From assembly GCA_948794795.1 (NCBI GenBank), contig CAQGLR010000018.1, positions 19,037 to 83,036 of the forward strand: a stretch of DNA of 64,000 bases, read 5' to 3'. The position numbers and the translations under genes are program-made. This document shows, piece by piece, positions 35,110 through 44,743 of the stretch (positions within the stretch are counted from its first letter, which is position 1; each line of letters begins with the position of its first letter). The notes beneath the pieces were generated by a model. It saw only the letters and a program-made list of their open reading frames with translations, did not search any database and had not been told where the DNA came from. The DNA is from an uncultured Lachnospiraceae bacterium (GTDB lineage: Bacteria > Bacillota > Clostridia > Lachnospirales > Lachnospiraceae).

Positions 35110-36573
35110 ATGGTATTAAGCTGTTGTATTATTCTTCTGTTATTTATAATTATTTTTATATGTATAAAATTAAAAAGCCCTGTTTTTGATAATTATTTTA
35201 TACCAGAACATGAAAATAAATTTATAAAAAAACTTTATCCTGCGGCATATAGTATATTCAGGTTTTCAAAAGATAAGTTACATATAACAGCAAAAAGCGG
35301 CTGGATTGAAAATATGAAGAAATTATATACAGGGCTTGATATTAAAAGTTTAGAAAAGCTGTATTTCTGCAGGTTGTATTCAATAATTATACTTGTTGTA
35401 TTGTGTGTAATTGTATTTCTTATATTATTTGTAATATTACAGGAAGACAGTAATATAATACAGAATAATTATTATATAGAACGTGATAAACCAGAGGGAA
35501 GTGATAAAGAAGCAGAACTTGATGTTTCTATTGATGGGGATAAAAGGAATGTGTCAGTCACTATACCTGCAAAAAGGTATAGTGAAAAAGAACTTGAGGT
35601 TAAATTTAAAGAAGCAATGCAATATACAAGAAATAATTATCTTGGTACAAATAAATCGCAAGAGGAGGTCAGTGAAAATTTAAACCTTATTTCTTATATA
35701 CCAGGAAGTGCAGTTGAAATATCATGGGAATGTGATACAAGGGATATAGTTGGCAGTGATGGGACACTTGACCGTTCACAAGTGGAAGAACCAGAAGTAG
35801 TGCAGATAACAGCAATATTCTCGTATTTTGAATCTAAAAAAGATATGCCGCTTGAATTTACTGTTTTGCCTATAGATAAAAGCTTTACCGAAAAACTTTG
35901 GGATAAATGGAACAATATGTTTTATGGGCTTTCAGATTTAACAGCAAGTAAGGATTATTTACAGCTGCCATCAGAAGTTGATGGCAGGAAAGTAAAGTAT
36001 AATGTTCCAGAAAAAAATTATATTGTTAATATTATTGCTTTTGGAATAACCATTATTGTAATAATACCATTAATTATAGACAGCAGGATAAAAGAAAAGA
36101 TAAAGCAGAGAGAACAGGAGCTGCGCATTGATTATCCTGGATTTGTCGAAAAATTTGTACTTTTAATTGGTGCAGGGCTTAATTGTAAAGGTGCATGGCA
36201 TAGGATGACAGAAGAATATAAAAGAAAATGCCAGAATGGAAGTAAAAAACGTTATTTATATGAAGAAATGCTTCTGACAGAAAGACAGCTTGACAATGGC
36301 ATGAATGAAGCAAAAGCATATGAACTTTTTGGAAGGAGGATGGGACTTTTAAAATATATGAAGTTTAGTACTTTGCTTGTACAAAATTTAAAGAAAGGTT
36401 CAGCAGACCTTTTAAAAATACTTGAATATGAAGCTGCGGATGTATTAAAAGAAAGACGTGAAAATGCAAAGATACTTGGGGAGCAGGCAGGGACTAAATT
36501 ATTAATGCCTATGGTAATTATGATGGCAGAAGTATTTGCAATAATAATATTTGCTGCTTTCCAGAGTATGTAG
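35110..36573 (+). CDS. TadC-like pilus platform protein with large ectodomain insert
   Basis: 487 residues, far longer than a usual TadC (about 300). Helix at 1-18, helix at about 96-117, then about 190 residues that are hydrophilic and appear extracytoplasmic (from QEDSNIIQNNYYIERDKPEG to VPEKNYIVN), a helix at about 304-322, and the T2SSF domain (IDYPGFVEKFVLLIGAGLNCK, MKFSTLLVQNLKKGSADLL). A final hydrophobic helix ends the protein. The insert contains a beta-rich stretch (NVSVTIPAKRYSEKELEV, PGSAVEISWECDTRD) of unknown fold. Follows tadB by 4 bp. Confidence 0.83.
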   Translation: MVLSCCIILLLFIIIFICIKLKSPVFDNYFIPEHENKFIKKLYPAAYSIFRFSKDKLHITAKSGWIENMKKLYTGLDIKSLEKLYFCRLYSIIILVVLCVIVFLILFVILQEDSNIIQNNYYIERDKPEGSDKEAELDVSIDGDKRNVSVTIPAKRYSEKELEVKFKEAMQYTRNNYLGTNKSQEEVSENLNLISYIPGSAVEISWECDTRDIVGSDGTLDRSQVEEPEVVQITAIFSYFESKKDMPLEFTVLPIDKSFTEKLWDKWNNMFYGLSDLTASKDYLQLPSEVDGRKVKYNVPEKNYIVNIIAFGITIIVIIPLIIDSRIKEKIKQREQELRIDYPGFVEKFVLLIGAGLNCKGAWHRMTEEYKRKCQNGSKKRYLYEEMLLTERQLDNGMNEAKAYELFGRRMGLLKYMKFSTLLVQNLKKGSADLLKILEYEAADVLKERRENAKILGEQAGTKLLMPMVIMMAEVFAIIIFAAFQSM

Positions 36574-36684
36574 GGCATTGGTACATTAGTAATTATGGAA
36601 TCTTTTACAAATATGGATTAAAGCAGAATATTATTTGCTATAAATATGGGTGTACCAGTACAATACCAGGAAGGAGGGGATTTT

Positions 36685-36876
36685 TTGGTTAACCAGTTAA
36701 AAGCTTTTTGGAATGAAGAAGAAGGCGTTGGTATTATTGAAATAATTCTTATATTAGTTGTTCTTATTATGCTTATAGTTATATTCAGGGATAAAATCCA
36801 GGAAATAGTAAAAAGTGCATTTTCTAATATATCTAAAGATAGTAGTACAATCAATAAAAAACTTGATATTAAATAA
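36685..36876 (+). CDS. Flp1-type pilin
   Basis: 63 residues. Major pilin of the Tad/Flp type: charged N-terminus, EEEGVGIIEIILILVVLI with the hydrophobic assembly helix, then a short polar tail. Cleavage is expected just before GIIEIIL-like hydrophobic core. The start is TTG 36685, preceded by AAGGAGGGG; an upstream ATG at 36646 is not next to a ribosome site. Positioned after tadC as usual. Confidence 0.85.
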   Translation: MVNQLKAFWNEEEGVGIIEIILILVVLIMLIVIFRDKIQEIVKSAFSNISKDSSTINKKLDIK

Positions 36877-36931
36877 TAGTAAAAATAAGACTTTTGTAAC
36901 TTACAGGATTTTATAAGAAAGGTGAAGATAT

Positions 36932-38545
36932 ATTAAAAAGGGAAGTATAACTGTATTTTTAACATTTATTTTTGTTTTAATGCTTTCTTTAGTTACTGCA
37001 TTTATAGAAAATGTAAGGGTTATTACATCTGAGGCATATGTAACTATGGCATCTGGTACAGCTATTGAAATGATATTTGGGGATTATAACAAAGAGTTAT
37101 ATGATGAATATGGTTTATTTGCATATGGTGGATATAATGGAATTGGAATATCAGATTTTGAGTATAACCTGTTAGAAATTATTAATAAAAACTTGGAATT
37201 TAAACCGGAAGACAGTTTAAAAGTATATTCAAATTTATACAGGTTAAAGGATATTTCATGTGAAGCAGACAGCTATTATACACTTGATGAAGATAAAGTA
37301 TTTCTGGGACAAATATCAGATTATATTATTACCTCTGTTGCAGACAATGTAAAGGAGTATGTAAAACAAGACAGGAACAGCAGTGTTTCTATGAATGGTA
37401 CTTTGGATGAGGCAATAAAATATGAAGATGGTGCTTATGATACAGATAGTAGTGGAGATGGAAATAATAATGGTGATATAAATGGAGAAAATAAGGACAA
37501 GCCATCAGAAAAAGAGATTGATGAAAATTTAAAGAGTGATTCTGCAGGTGGTAATCCCCTTAAAGCATTGAAAAAACTTATTAATAATGGCATGTTATCC
37601 CTTGTCTGTGATGTTTCAAAAGTCAGTGAGGCAAAAATAGAGGCAGCAGAAGAAGGATTTGTTTTGAAAGAAAAGGATGATGATAGTTCTTCTGCTGCCA
37701 AATTTTTAAAATCACTGCTTGAAGGTGATGAGAGCCAGGAATTAAACCAGGATAAACTTATGGAACAGGCGGGTTCAGAAAGCAGTGCAGATAAACTGGA
37801 ATATATATATTATGCAGATAAGGTTCTGGCATCATATGTTGATAGTGAGTATAATACAGTGCATTATGGACTTGAATACCTGGCCGCAGGTAAAGAAACG
37901 GAGAAAGAAAATCTTGCATATATTGTAAGAAGACTGCTTATTATACGTACTCTGGTTAATATGGCTTATGTAAGTACCAATGCTTCATTCCAGTCTAAAA
38001 GCCTTGCTACTGCTACTGCAATAGTTGGTTTTACTGGCATTGCACCTCTTATTACAGCTACACAATGGCTGGTTCTTACAATACTTGCATTTGAAGAAGC
38101 ATGTATTGATGTAACTGCACTTCTAGCAGGTAAAAAAGTACCGCTTATAAAAAGTCCAGCAGATTTTAAAATGAAATATGAGGAAATATGTTCTGTATCA
38201 TATAGTTTTTTTAAAAGAAAAGGAAAAAGTTATAAGAAAGCTGATGAAGGAAATATATCTTCTGGTATTTCTTATAAGCAGTATCTTTTATTATTACAAA
38301 TTCTTGTGCCAAAGCAGAAATTAAAAAACAGGATAATTGATATTATACAATTTGATTTAAGGAAAAGGGTCAACCAGACATTTGAATTCAGGGAATGTAT
38401 TTGTGCTGCTTTATGTAATATTAACTATAATATACCATATGCATATTCCTATATTGAAACAGGACTTTTTAGTAAAATAGAAACAAATAATTCTGGAAGA
38501 TGTATAACAGTGGGTTATGGATATGTTAAAGATTTATGGAAATAA
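36932..38545 (+). CDS. DUF5702 protein of the tad cluster
   Basis: 537 residues. Starts with the pseudopilin-like hydrophobic segment KKGSITVFLTFIFVLMLSLV, then a large extracellular region with an Asp/Asn/Gly-rich low-complexity stretch (about residues 160-200) and a helical C-terminal half. This is the DUF5702 arrangement found in clostridial tad clusters; probably a minor surface or pilus protein. The leader is encoded upstream of the first ATG (36980). The only start that keeps it is ATT at 36932, with AAAGGTGA 6 bp before; an in-frame stop at 36923 excludes anything further upstream. Confidence 0.8.
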   Translation: MKKGSITVFLTFIFVLMLSLVTAFIENVRVITSEAYVTMASGTAIEMIFGDYNKELYDEYGLFAYGGYNGIGISDFEYNLLEIINKNLEFKPEDSLKVYSNLYRLKDISCEADSYYTLDEDKVFLGQISDYIITSVADNVKEYVKQDRNSSVSMNGTLDEAIKYEDGAYDTDSSGDGNNNGDINGENKDKPSEKEIDENLKSDSAGGNPLKALKKLINNGMLSLVCDVSKVSEAKIEAAEEGFVLKEKDDDSSSAAKFLKSLLEGDESQELNQDKLMEQAGSESSADKLEYIYYADKVLASYVDSEYNTVHYGLEYLAAGKETEKENLAYIVRRLLIIRTLVNMAYVSTNASFQSKSLATATAIVGFTGIAPLITATQWLVLTILAFEEACIDVTALLAGKKVPLIKSPADFKMKYEEICSVSYSFFKRKGKSYKKADEGNISSGISYKQYLLLLQILVPKQKLKNRIIDIIQFDLRKRVNQTFEFRECICAALCNINYNIPYAYSYIETGLFSKIETNNSGRCITVGYGYVKDLWK

Positions 38546-38573
38546 AACATAATAATTATATATGGAGGTATAT

Positions 38574-39422
38574 ATGGATATAAAAATATATTGGTATGTC
38601 CTTTATGATAGAAACAATATAACCAAAAGTAACAAAATCTCACAAAATACCAGAAATGCTCCCCGGCATAATTTTTTAAATACATATTTAAATATTTTTC
38701 ATAAAGGACATTCCAGTGTGTTTTTATTAAAAAACAAAGGTTCAATAACAGCAGAAGCTTCATTTTGTGTTCCAATATTTTTTCTTGCATTATTTTCTTT
38801 ATTTTATATTTTACAATGTATATACAGGATAAATTATATTGAAGACAAGCTGGCTGGCTGTGCAAGGGAATATGCAGTTTTTGGAACTAAGACGGGAGCA
38901 GTAACAACATTTATGGATGAAAAAGTTATTGTAAGGTATAATGAAGACCAGCACCTTCCTGTATGTTATGTTTCATACAATATGAAGATACCTTTTCTTG
39001 CTCCGGATTTTTTTAAACTGGATTTATACCAGCAGGTTGTTATAAATAATTATTCTGGAGTTAGTATGGGAAGTAATAGTGGGGAAGCATCAGAAGATTT
39101 TGTATACATTGCTAAAAGTGGAAAGGTATATCATTGTGACAGGGGATGTACATATTTAAAGTTAAGTGTGAAAGGGGTACAAGGAAAAAGTGTTCCATCC
39201 AGGCGTAATTCGTCAGGCGGGAAATATAAGTCTTGTGAAAAATGCTGCAGGGATATTGAAGCAGAGGATATTTCAAATGTTTATATAACAACTTATGGTG
39301 ACAGGTACCATATTGTTAATAACTGTCCAGGGCTTAAAAGGGATATACGCCGCGTAAAAAAATCAGAAATTGGAGACCTTCCTGCATGTAGTAAATGTGG
39401 GACAAAATATTTACCAGATTAA
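38574..39422 (+). CDS. TadE-like pseudopilin with two Cys-rich modules
   Basis: 282 residues. After about 55 polar residues, the TadE-like segment KNKGSITAEASFCVPIFFLA (Glu at the +5-like position) and a membrane helix. The C-terminal half holds two similar modules: VYHCDRGCTYLKL...CEKCC and RYHIVNNCPGLKR...CSKCG, i.e. YH-x4-C ... CxxC. These look like small metal-binding or disulfide modules on the extracellular side. Start ATG 38574 follows GGAGG. Part of the tad cluster. Confidence 0.78.
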   Translation: MDIKIYWYVLYDRNNITKSNKISQNTRNAPRHNFLNTYLNIFHKGHSSVFLLKNKGSITAEASFCVPIFFLALFSLFYILQCIYRINYIEDKLAGCAREYAVFGTKTGAVTTFMDEKVIVRYNEDQHLPVCYVSYNMKIPFLAPDFFKLDLYQQVVINNYSGVSMGSNSGEASEDFVYIAKSGKVYHCDRGCTYLKLSVKGVQGKSVPSRRNSSGGKYKSCEKCCRDIEAEDISNVYITTYGDRYHIVNNCPGLKRDIRRVKKSEIGDLPACSKCGTKYLPD

Positions 39423-39522
39423 TATGAAGCGGAGAAAGACGTGTAGAATTGTTGTAAAGACTGCCTGGTAAGCCATAAAAAGAATACATGATGTTCTTGG
39501 AACATGTGTTAAGGAGTGGTTA

Positions 39523-39966
39523 ATTATAGAAAATAGTATTTTATTAATAATATTGGGAACAGGTTTAGTAATATGTACAATAACCGATTTAAAATATAAG
39601 GAAATATATCTTCCTGTTATAATTGCTGATATATTACTTTTGCTTTGCTTCCATATATGGCAGGGAAGTATTTCACCAGCAGATATAGCAGGAGCTGTTA
39701 TTATATGTGTGTTGTTTATGGTTTCATCTGTAGCCAGCAGAGGGCAGCTTGGACTGGGTGATGCTTTGCTTTTTGCAATTACAGGTTTTGGATTAGGGTT
39801 TATGGCTAATATTTTTATTATTATGTTTAGTTTTATATTGGCATTTTTCGCAGCAGTGTTTCTTGTTGTTGTAAAACATAAACCACGTAATTATTGTATG
39901 CCTCTTGCACCATTTGTATTAAGTTCATTTATTTTTTATGTTGCAGGAGTTTATCTGCCATTATAG
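39523..39966 (+). CDS. Second prepilin peptidase (A24 family)
   Basis: 147 residues, about five membrane helices. Asp in TITDLKYKEIYLPV and the GLGDALLF motif give the two catalytic Asp of prepilin peptidases. The first helix (ILLIILGTGLVICTI) is only complete if translation begins at ATT 39523, which has AAGGAG 6 bp upstream; the first conventional candidate, TTG 39553, would cut this helix. It may be specialised for the TadE-like proteins on either side, while the peptidase at 31.6 kb serves the pilin; inference. Confidence 0.78.
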   Translation: MIENSILLIILGTGLVICTITDLKYKEIYLPVIIADILLLLCFHIWQGSISPADIAGAVIICVLFMVSSVASRGQLGLGDALLFAITGFGLGFMANIFIIMFSFILAFFAAVFLVVVKHKPRNYCMPLAPFVLSSFIFYVAGVYLPL

Positions 39967-40033
39967 AATGGTGCAAATATAGTTGGTTAATGCTAAAATT
40001 TATAAATACAAGTTTTATGGAATGGGGGATTTT

Positions 40034-40498
40034 ATGGTGTATAAAAATATATTATTTAATAAGGATAAACCAGTGATGCACAGAAACTTTGCAATAAAAG
40101 GAAGTTATGCTGTTGAGGCAGCTTTTATTGTACCTGTAATATTAGGTCTGGTATTTGCAATGATTTATATGTTATATTATTTACATGACAGAGCTGTGTT
40201 GTATGGCAATATGCAGACTGCAGTAATAAATGCTGCAGAAGGAAGAAAGGAATATAAGGATAATAAAGAATGGCAGGAAGCCATGCAAGAGAATATGTGG
40301 ATATTTAAAGTAAAATCAGGAGAAATATCCCAAAATAAGTTATATATTAAATCAGATGTAAAAGCAGAGTGCCGCCTGGATATACCTGTTGTAAAATATT
40401 TTATGGACAATAAGCAGGAAATTGCTATTGAAGACAGATATCTTGCTGTCCATCCAGAATATATTGTCAGGGCGGAAGGAATTTTTTCAAATGAATGA
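40034..40498 (+). CDS. TadE-like pseudopilin
   Basis: 154 residues. AIKGSYAVEAAFIVPVILGL is a classic TadE prepilin-type segment with the conserved Glu, followed by the membrane helix and an extracellular domain. Minor pilin or initiator of the Tad pilus. Start ATG 40034 follows GGGGGATTTT; an in-frame ATG 39983 is not preceded by a ribosome site. Overlap with the next frame (ATGA) suggests coupling. Confidence 0.82.
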   Translation: MVYKNILFNKDKPVMHRNFAIKGSYAVEAAFIVPVILGLVFAMIYMLYYLHDRAVLYGNMQTAVINAAEGRKEYKDNKEWQEAMQENMWIFKVKSGEISQNKLYIKSDVKAECRLDIPVVKYFMDNKQEIAIEDRYLAVHPEYIVRAEGIFSNE

Positions 40499-40509
40499 GG
40501 TGCATAAAA

Positions 40510-41532
40510 TTGGAGAAACGTATATACCATGACAGTAAAATGGCATACTTAATAATTGAGCCCCAGACAGATATAAAGTCTTCACTTTCTATGAATATGC
40601 TAAAGAATAATAAGATACAATGTCTTTTAGATATGGAGTGCCGTTATATTGATAATAACCTGGCTCTGTATTATGAAATACAGGGATTACAGTGTATAAA
40701 GGATTATACTACCGGAAATAAGCTGGATTATAATATAACAAGGCAGCTGTATATTGATATTGTCCAGGCAGTGTTAAATGGAGAAGAATTTTTTTTAAGT
40801 GAAAATTTCTATGTACTGGATTTGGAGTATATTTACTGGGATAAGAAAAATAACAGGATAAAGTTATGTTGTATTCCTGAGTGGCAGGGTGATTTCCAGA
40901 ATGATGTAAAGAAGCTTACAGAGGATATTATTACATATATAGATAATAATGATAAAGCAGCCGTAACATTTATTTATGGAATATATGATTTAATAATTAG
41001 TTCTGGTTTTGTGCTTAATGATATTAGTGAATATATAAAGGGATTTAGGCCAGATATATTGTATAAGAATGATAATAAAGGGCATTGTGCGTCAGAATGT
41101 GATAATGTAATGCCTGTATGTGGAGATGTAGAAGGAATAACCAAGACAGAAGATATACAAAATAGTGAAACTAAAAATTTTATTTATACAAAAAAATATG
41201 GTTTGAAAGTAGAGACATCCTCCCTGCCATTGAAGTCTAAAGGTAAAAAGACATTAACAATATGGTTTGAAGATATATGTAATAAATTTGGAGGGGATTA
41301 TATAAGTATTGGCCGTTCAGAAGATTGTGGACTGGTATTTCCATACAGCCAGATAAGCCGCTGCCATGCAAGGGCATATATAGAAAATGGAAAGTTTTAT
41401 ATTGAAGATAATAATTCTTCTAATGGTACTTATGTAAATGGGGAAAGGATACCAGCAAATATAAAAATCATGTGTAATAATAACGATTTAATTATATTTG
41501 CTGGTATAAAGTGCCATGTTATATGCAGGTAA
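40510..41532 (+). CDS. DUF6382-FHA domain protein
   Basis: 340 residues, cytosolic. N-terminal DUF6382 (about 1-185, ending before FRPDILYK) and a C-terminal forkhead-associated domain (about 250-340): SIGRSEDCGLVF, SQISRCHARAYIENG and NNSSNGTYVNGERI carry the phosphothreonine-binding Arg, Ser and Asn. A Thr-phosphorylated partner is expected; proteins of this type close tad clusters in Lachnospiraceae. Start probably TTG 40510, 7 bp after GAGGTG; ATG 40495 overlaps the previous stop but has no close ribosome site. Confidence 0.83.
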   Translation: MEKRIYHDSKMAYLIIEPQTDIKSSLSMNMLKNNKIQCLLDMECRYIDNNLALYYEIQGLQCIKDYTTGNKLDYNITRQLYIDIVQAVLNGEEFFLSENFYVLDLEYIYWDKKNNRIKLCCIPEWQGDFQNDVKKLTEDIITYIDNNDKAAVTFIYGIYDLIISSGFVLNDISEYIKGFRPDILYKNDNKGHCASECDNVMPVCGDVEGITKTEDIQNSETKNFIYTKKYGLKVETSSLPLKSKGKKTLTIWFEDICNKFGGDYISIGRSEDCGLVFPYSQISRCHARAYIENGKFYIEDNNSSNGTYVNGERIPANIKIMCNNNDLIIFAGIKCHVICR

Positions 41533-41534
41533 TT

Positions 41535-43904
41535 TTATTTGATAACAGCTGAAATATTTGTATATTTATTTTTATATCCATTCTTTATAAGTACAGCTTT
41601 TATTCCTCCAGGATGGTTTGAAGAAAAGCTGAATTTATACAGGTTATATCCGCCTGTCTGGTATTCAAAGCCAGTACCGTTGTCCTGGTAGTGCATATAA
41701 TAGCAAGAATTGTTGGTGCCCCCACTGTTATTAGATGGGTAGAATTCAACAATAAGTTTATCTGTATTGCCAGGGCTGAGATTTGGAATATCAGGGTATG
41801 TTGGCAGTATGCTGCCTCCTTTTATAAATATTGGACATATACTAACAGGGGCTTTATATAGTATATATTTGCCACCTTTTATGCGTTTTCCGCTGTGGTA
41901 GTCAATCCATATGCCTTTTGGAAGGTATATGCTTCTTACAACTGCTCCTTGGTCTGTTACAGGTGCTACCAGTATGCTGCTGCCAACTAAGTATTCGTCA
42001 TTGCAGTTAATTACTTCTGGGTCATCTTCATATTCCATAATAAGCGGACGCAGTATTGGAATACCTGTAAGGCTTTCCTCATAGCATAAATCGTATAAAT
42101 ATGGTATGAATTTGTAATGAAGTTTAACATATTTGCGGTATATATCCAGTGTTTCCTGGTCAAACGTCCAAGGTTCCTGGCGGCGTGTCATTTTGGCACT
42201 GTGGTTCCTGAATAAAGGTGAAAAGCAGCATGCTTCAATCCAGCGGCATAACAGTTCAGAAGTAGCATGTGAACCAAAACCTCCTATATCAACACCAGCT
42301 AAAGGTATGCCTGATAATCCTAAATTAAGCAGTTGTGGTATGGCAAGTTTTAAATGTGCCCATATACTCTGGTTATCCCCTGTCCATACAGTAGTGTATT
42401 TCTGTGAGCCGCTGTAACACGCACGTGTTATTACAAAAGGACGTTTCTGGCTGTTCTTTTTAAGACCATCATAGGTTGCTTTGGACATAAGATGTCCATA
42501 TACATTGTGTACTTCTGCATGGAGACGGCTGTTGCCATCACCAGGAAAAACTATATTATCAGGAAGAGGACCATTAAAGCTGGCTGGTTCATTCATATCA
42601 TTCCAGATTCCAGAGATGCCTTTGTCAAGCAGAAGCTTTGTCTTATCTCCCCACCATAAACGGGTTTTGGAAGATGTGAAATCAGGAAAAACAGAATCCC
42701 CTGGCCATACGGCATTGTGGTATACTTTGCCATCCTCTGTTTTGGCAAAGCTGTTGTTTTTAATACCTTCATCATACATATGGTATCCTTCTTCAGCTTT
42801 TACACCAGGGTCAATTATTGTTACAAGTTTTATCCCGGATTCGTATAACTTGCTGCTTAGATGACATAAGTCTGGGAAACGGTCTTTGCTGCTTGTGAAG
42901 ACTTTGAAGTTGTCCATATAATCAATATCAAGATGGATAGCATCACATGGAATGTTATATTTATTAAAATTATCTGCAATGGAAAGCACTTCTTTTTCAG
43001 AAGAATAGCTCCAGCGTGACTGGTGGTATCCCAGGGTCCATAACTGTGGCAGAGGGCTGCGTCCTGTAAGTGAGGTATAACGCTGTACAACTTCTTTAAT
43101 ATTATGTCCATATATAAAGTAATAGTTTAATTCACCATTAGTTACGGCAAATGAATAACTGTCCGGATCTGAATATCCAAAGTCAAAATATGATTTATAA
43201 GTATTATCAAGAAATATTCCATAGGTGAAACCTTTGCGGTGTACTATAAAGAATGGTATGGATTTATATAGTGCACGGAAAGTTGGGTTTTCTACATGTG
43301 GGTCTGGATTGTCTGAGTTCCACATTATATAATCATATCCCTTTTTATTAAGAAAGCCTGTTTTGTCACCTAAGCCATAAAAAGCTTCATCACCAAAGAT
43401 TTTTTTAGTAACTTTGTATTTATAATTATTGCCTGCAGTATCAGCTATGTGGCCTTCCTGTATTAGCTGCATAGTTTCTTCTTTTGATAATTGTTCTGTC
43501 CGTCTGCTGCCTGGAACATTGTCTGAACAGACAAGGCTGCCATTTCTGTTATATATATTAATTTGCATTGATTTGCTTATTCTTAGAATAAGAGAATCTG
43601 TGGCAGCAGTTATAACAGAATTTTCTAAAGAAGTCATAAAGGTACCAGATATTTCTGGAGGATTTTCAATGGCAAATGAGAATCCGTTATTATTTCCACT
43701 AGAATATCCAGAAGAGCATGAAGCTGGGCTGGAAGCAGTGCCTAAGGCAAATGAGAAATCTTTATCATTCCCATTAGAAGGTACAGTATGGATTCTTATT
43801 ATATTATTGGTTATGGCATCAATTTTTAATGAGGTTTTTGCAGGTAGTTTTTTGTTATATATTGTGATTGATGATATATGGTGTTTTGGATTTTTGTTTC
43901 TCAT
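41535..43904 (-). CDS. GH31 alpha-glucosidase
   Basis: 789 residues. Glycoside hydrolase family 31 (alpha-glucosidase/alpha-xylosidase). The catalytic nucleophile is in GISGIWNDMNEPASF and the acid/base region is WTGDNQSIWAHL; HLDIDYMDNFKVF and GVDIGGFG are family blocks. No signal peptide, so it acts in cytosol on imported or stored glucans; the glycogen phosphorylase gene 0.9 kb away supports glucan use. The N-terminal region has a Ser/Gly-rich stretch (SSPASCSSGYSSGNNN, about residues 57-73), an unusual insert. Start follows GGGAG. Convergent with the FHA gene, stops 2 bp apart. Confidence 0.93.
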   Translation of the reverse strand: MRNKNPKHHISSITIYNKKLPAKTSLKIDAITNNIIRIHTVPSNGNDKDFSFALGTASSPASCSSGYSSGNNNGFSFAIENPPEISGTFMTSLENSVITAATDSLILRISKSMQINIYNRNGSLVCSDNVPGSRRTEQLSKEETMQLIQEGHIADTAGNNYKYKVTKKIFGDEAFYGLGDKTGFLNKKGYDYIMWNSDNPDPHVENPTFRALYKSIPFFIVHRKGFTYGIFLDNTYKSYFDFGYSDPDSYSFAVTNGELNYYFIYGHNIKEVVQRYTSLTGRSPLPQLWTLGYHQSRWSYSSEKEVLSIADNFNKYNIPCDAIHLDIDYMDNFKVFTSSKDRFPDLCHLSSKLYESGIKLVTIIDPGVKAEEGYHMYDEGIKNNSFAKTEDGKVYHNAVWPGDSVFPDFTSSKTRLWWGDKTKLLLDKGISGIWNDMNEPASFNGPLPDNIVFPGDGNSRLHAEVHNVYGHLMSKATYDGLKKNSQKRPFVITRACYSGSQKYTTVWTGDNQSIWAHLKLAIPQLLNLGLSGIPLAGVDIGGFGSHATSELLCRWIEACCFSPLFRNHSAKMTRRQEPWTFDQETLDIYRKYVKLHYKFIPYLYDLCYEESLTGIPILRPLIMEYEDDPEVINCNDEYLVGSSILVAPVTDQGAVVRSIYLPKGIWIDYHSGKRIKGGKYILYKAPVSICPIFIKGGSILPTYPDIPNLSPGNTDKLIVEFYPSNNSGGTNNSCYYMHYQDNGTGFEYQTGGYNLYKFSFSSNHPGGIKAVLIKNGYKNKYTNISAVIK

Positions 43905-43995
43905 TTTATTGCTCCCTTCATAAGTTATTTATTATCTCATTTATTGAATAATACAAATATAATTAAGATTTGTAAATAGATAAATTAAAAAATAT

Positions 43996-44022
43996 TAAAA
44001 AGACCTCCTGTATAAGGAGGCA
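43996..44022 (-). terminator. Terminator of the PrcB-like lipoprotein gene
   Basis: CCTCCT and AGGAGG (44004-44009, 44015-44020) form the stem; read on the minus strand it is followed by TCTTTTTAAT. Confidence 0.7.
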
Positions 44023-44068
44023 CTTTTAGGGTATCTTATGTAAACAGGATAGTTGTATTTTGTGTATT

Positions 44069-44503
44069 TTATTTAAATACTATGGAGTTTTCTATATATT
44101 TTGTTTTAATTACTATGTATGGGTATGAAGGCTTTTGTGATGTGTTACTTTCTTTTTCAGGACCAGATAAATCTGTATCAAATACTAATGTATCGTCTGA
44201 CATATAAAAGTCATTAACTATAATGCTGTAATCTGTAGCCTGTTGTTTGCCATATCCTTTCACTACGTATAAATAAGAACCATCACTAAAACTGAGTTCA
44301 AATGGGTTTTTGCGGCGTTCTTTAATTAACTTTTTAAGTTCTTTTGGTATATCACTGTCTGTAACTACTGTAAAGTCAACTGGTGAAGTTTTTTCTTCTT
44401 CTTTTTTTTCACATCCTGATATAAGGGATAGGGGAAATATAAGAATGAAAATTAAAGAAAACAGTTTTATCTTGTGGAAAAAAGACTTTTTGTGGATATA
44501 CAT
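44069..44503 (-). CDS. Lipoprotein with PrcB C-terminal-like domain
   Basis: 144 residues. Lipoprotein signal with lipobox LISGC (Cys at residue 31). The mature part, GKQQATDYSIIVNDFYMSDD and YPYIVIKT, resembles the PrcB C-terminal domain, a small beta fold found in extracellular protease-associated proteins. Monocistronic, followed by its own terminator. Function beyond surface attachment unknown. Confidence 0.7.
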   Translation of the reverse strand: MYIHKKSFFHKIKLFSLIFILIFPLSLISGCEKKEEEKTSPVDFTVVTDSDIPKELKKLIKERRKNPFELSFSDGSYLYVVKGYGKQQATDYSIIVNDFYMSDDTLVFDTDLSGPEKESNTSQKPSYPYIVIKTKYIENSIVFK

Positions 44504-44632
44504 AATGTTTTGTCCTGACTATATTTTGTAATATATTTATGACAAAAATAAAAAAATATGCATGGTGGTATTTATTTTAAGGTGTTTACAGGCTATTATG
44601 CGGATTTATGCCCAATCCATTTTATTGTGCTA

Positions 44633-44653
44633 TTTTGCATGGTTTTTGCAAAA
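44633..44653 (+). promoter_or_regulatory. Inverted repeat, candidate operator upstream of glgP
   Basis: TTTTGC and GCAAAA separated by 9 bp. It overlaps a possible upstream promoter (TTGCAT 44635-44640, 17 bp, TATATC 44658-44663). The rest of the 315-bp gap holds the proximal promoter below. Confidence 0.35.
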
Positions 44654-44743
44654 TGTATATATCCAACATGGCTAGTGATGCTGGTAACGGAATGAATAGT
44701 AATGTTTATGGTGAAAACATGCGGTTTTATTGCCACTGTTTCG

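Noticed and set aside
43429..43923. Open frame on the plus strand opposite the 5' part of the GH31 gene
   Set aside because: Antisense shadow without ribosome site or family resemblance.
44633..44653. Catabolite-response element before glgP
   Set aside because: The inverted repeat TTTTGC-N9-GCAAAA does not match the cre consensus spacing; kept only as an unnamed operator candidate.
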